In this document: positions 62,949-64,000 of the stretch, piece by piece | How positions within the stretch are numbered: position 1 is the stretch's first letter | How the letters are laid out: each line of letters opens with the position of its first letter | Assembly (NCBI GenBank): GCA_000434935.1 | Contig: FR882195.1 | Location: 25,668 to 89,667, forward strand | DNA length: 64,000 bases | Origin: Bacteroides sp. CAG:709 | GTDB taxonomy: Bacteria; Bacteroidota; Bacteroidia; Bacteroidales; UBA932 | Direction: 5' to 3' | The notes under the pieces: model-generated | The model's input: only the letters and a program-made list of their open reading frames with translations | Database searches by the model: none | What the model was told of the DNA's origin: nothing | Position numbers and translations under genes: made by a program

Positions 62949-63965
62949 ATGAAAAACTTGATTTCTGTAATCTGCGCAGCCGCTCTCGGCTCGCTGATGA
63001 TTTGTGCCAATGCTGCTGAACCTTTTCAGCCGCTCACCAAGTTACGTCCGTCAATGACGTTGAAACTTTACCCTGAAGGACAGAATGTCGACAAGGGAAT
63101 TGTCGAAAACGGACAGGCCATCACCCTCGGACCGGGGGAGTCCAACGGAATTACCGGGGAAGAGACAATGCCGGAGAACGGCAATATCGGCAGGATCAAT
63201 GATGATGCTCGCATTGACATTTATTTGCCGAAACGTCCTAACGGACAGATGATTGTGGTATGTCCCGGCGGTGGTTATGCCATTGTTTCCTCTTTCAATG
63301 AGGGGGCTTATGTAGCTGACTGGTGCGTTAAGCAGGGCATTGCAGTCTGTGTCGTGAAATATCGTCTTCCGAATGGTCATTGGACAGTTCCTCTTACTGA
63401 TGTGCAGAACGCATTCCGTTATTGCCGTGCTCATGCGGCCGAGTGGGGAATCCGACAGATTGGTGTAATGGGCTTCTCGGCCGGCGGTCATCTTGCAGCG
63501 TCCGCTTCCACATTGTATGTCGACAAGGTTACCCGTCCGGATTTTTCCATTCTTATCTATCCGGTAATCACCATGGACCTTTCATTGACCCATCGCGGCA
63601 CCCATGACAACCTGCTCGGAAAGGAGGGCAAGTGGCTCGACAAATCCTTGAGTGTCAATGATTATGAGAAGAATAAAGCACAATATGACTCTCTCATGGA
63701 ACATTACTCCATGGAAAAACAGGTGACTTCCGATACGCCTGCGACAATGCTCTACTTGAGTACTGATGACAAGACCGTGAATCCGGAAAACAGTTTCATG
63801 TACTATGACCAGCTGAAAGCACATGGGGTTCAATGCCAGATGTATGTACTCCCGTATGGCGGTCATGGCTGGGGATTCACTACGGTAGAATTCAAAGGTG
63901 ACAAGATTGCAGCCTATCGTCCGGTTTTCTTCCAGACCTTGAAGACATGGTTGTCTGAATTGTAA
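62949..63965 (+). CDS. Secreted alpha/beta hydrolase (BD-FAE/acetyl-esterase type)
   Basis: 338 residues with a signal peptide (about 1-22). The oxyanion motif is Cys-Pro-Gly-Gly-Gly-Tyr (about 105-110), the nucleophile elbow is Gly-Phe-Ser177-Ala-Gly-Gly-His, and the C-terminal Gly-Gly-His-Gly-Trp-Gly provides the catalytic His; the acid is probably the Asp in Ser-Thr-Asp-Asp-Lys-Thr. This is the pattern of xylan or feruloyl-type esterases and related Bacteroidota hydrolases (PF20434-like). It would remove acyl groups from glycans in the periplasm or at the surface. It lies 12 bases after the LysR gene and is probably cotranscribed with it. Confidence 0.85.
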   Translation: MKNLISVICAAALGSLMICANAAEPFQPLTKLRPSMTLKLYPEGQNVDKGIVENGQAITLGPGESNGITGEETMPENGNIGRINDDARIDIYLPKRPNGQMIVVCPGGGYAIVSSFNEGAYVADWCVKQGIAVCVVKYRLPNGHWTVPLTDVQNAFRYCRAHAAEWGIRQIGVMGFSAGGHLAASASTLYVDKVTRPDFSILIYPVITMDLSLTHRGTHDNLLGKEGKWLDKSLSVNDYEKNKAQYDSLMEHYSMEKQVTSDTPATMLYLSTDDKTVNPENSFMYYDQLKAHGVQCQMYVLPYGGHGWGFTTVEFKGDKIAAYRPVFFQTLKTWLSEL

Positions 63966-64000
63966 AAAATATTCATATAATAAAAAACCCTGGAGCCGTC

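Overview
The window looks like chromosome from a Bacteroidota species, most likely a gut-type member of the Bacteroidales. The evidence is three SusC/SusD glycan-uptake loci, a C-terminal type IX secretion sorting domain with a PorV-like partner, an S46 dipeptidyl peptidase, DUF4954 and DUF4476 proteins, and promoters of the Bacteroidota type (TTG or TTTG, about 19-20 bases, then TAnnTTTG). No rRNA, tRNA or CRISPR array was seen. Genus cannot be fixed from the sequence alone.

Layout. 1-4.6 kb (minus) holds the proximal end of a SusC/SusD/DUF4843 locus running off the left edge. 4.7-11.4 kb (plus) holds a subtilisin-like T9SS cargo, a PorV-like barrel, a DUF4954 beta-helix protein and an SmpA-like/DUF4476 protein. 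11.5-13.7 kb (minus) is an S46 peptidase with the Arg that marks the Asp/Glu-specific DPP11 type. 13.8-17.7 kb is an accessory patch: two AAA/DUF4143 ATPases (one flanked precisely by 39-base direct repeats), a tiny winged-helix-like protein, a 59-residue rubredoxin and an AlaX-like editing protein. 17.7-22.7 kb is an AraC regulator divergent from a TolC-HlyD-MFS efflux operon whose tolC-like gene carries an in-frame TGA. 22.8-30.8 kb (plus) is a second SusC/SusD locus with surface lipoproteins and a phosphoesterase.

30.8-51.9 kb (minus) is a large polysaccharide utilization locus. In transcription order it has a WbsX/GH99-like protein, a GH16-like lipoprotein, a beta-helix lipoprotein, SusC, SusD, a DUF5017 lipoprotein, a DUF5703-CE15 fusion, an ADP-ribosylglycohydrolase-family lipoprotein and a GH97-GH3 fusion. 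A divergent AraC regulator at 52.2 kb probably controls it. Two of its enzyme genes are frameshifted next to A runs. The mix (GH97, GH3, GH16-like, glucuronoyl-esterase-like) suggests a complex, esterified plant or host glycan, but the substrate cannot be named.

53.1-53.7 kb is a gene-free stretch packed with structured DNA: a nested palindrome also found near 13.9 kb, three copies of an AACGTTT...GG(A/T)ACAAA motif, and a 120-base element closed by perfect 28-base inverted arms. Then come a two-repeat secreted protein of unknown function with ferritin, an acyl-CoA ligase, AraC plus methyltransferase, an M16 protease divergent from a LysR regulator, and an alpha/beta hydrolase. Across the whole window the heptamer GTCAATG/CATTGAC is strikingly over-represented on both strands, in genes and between them.
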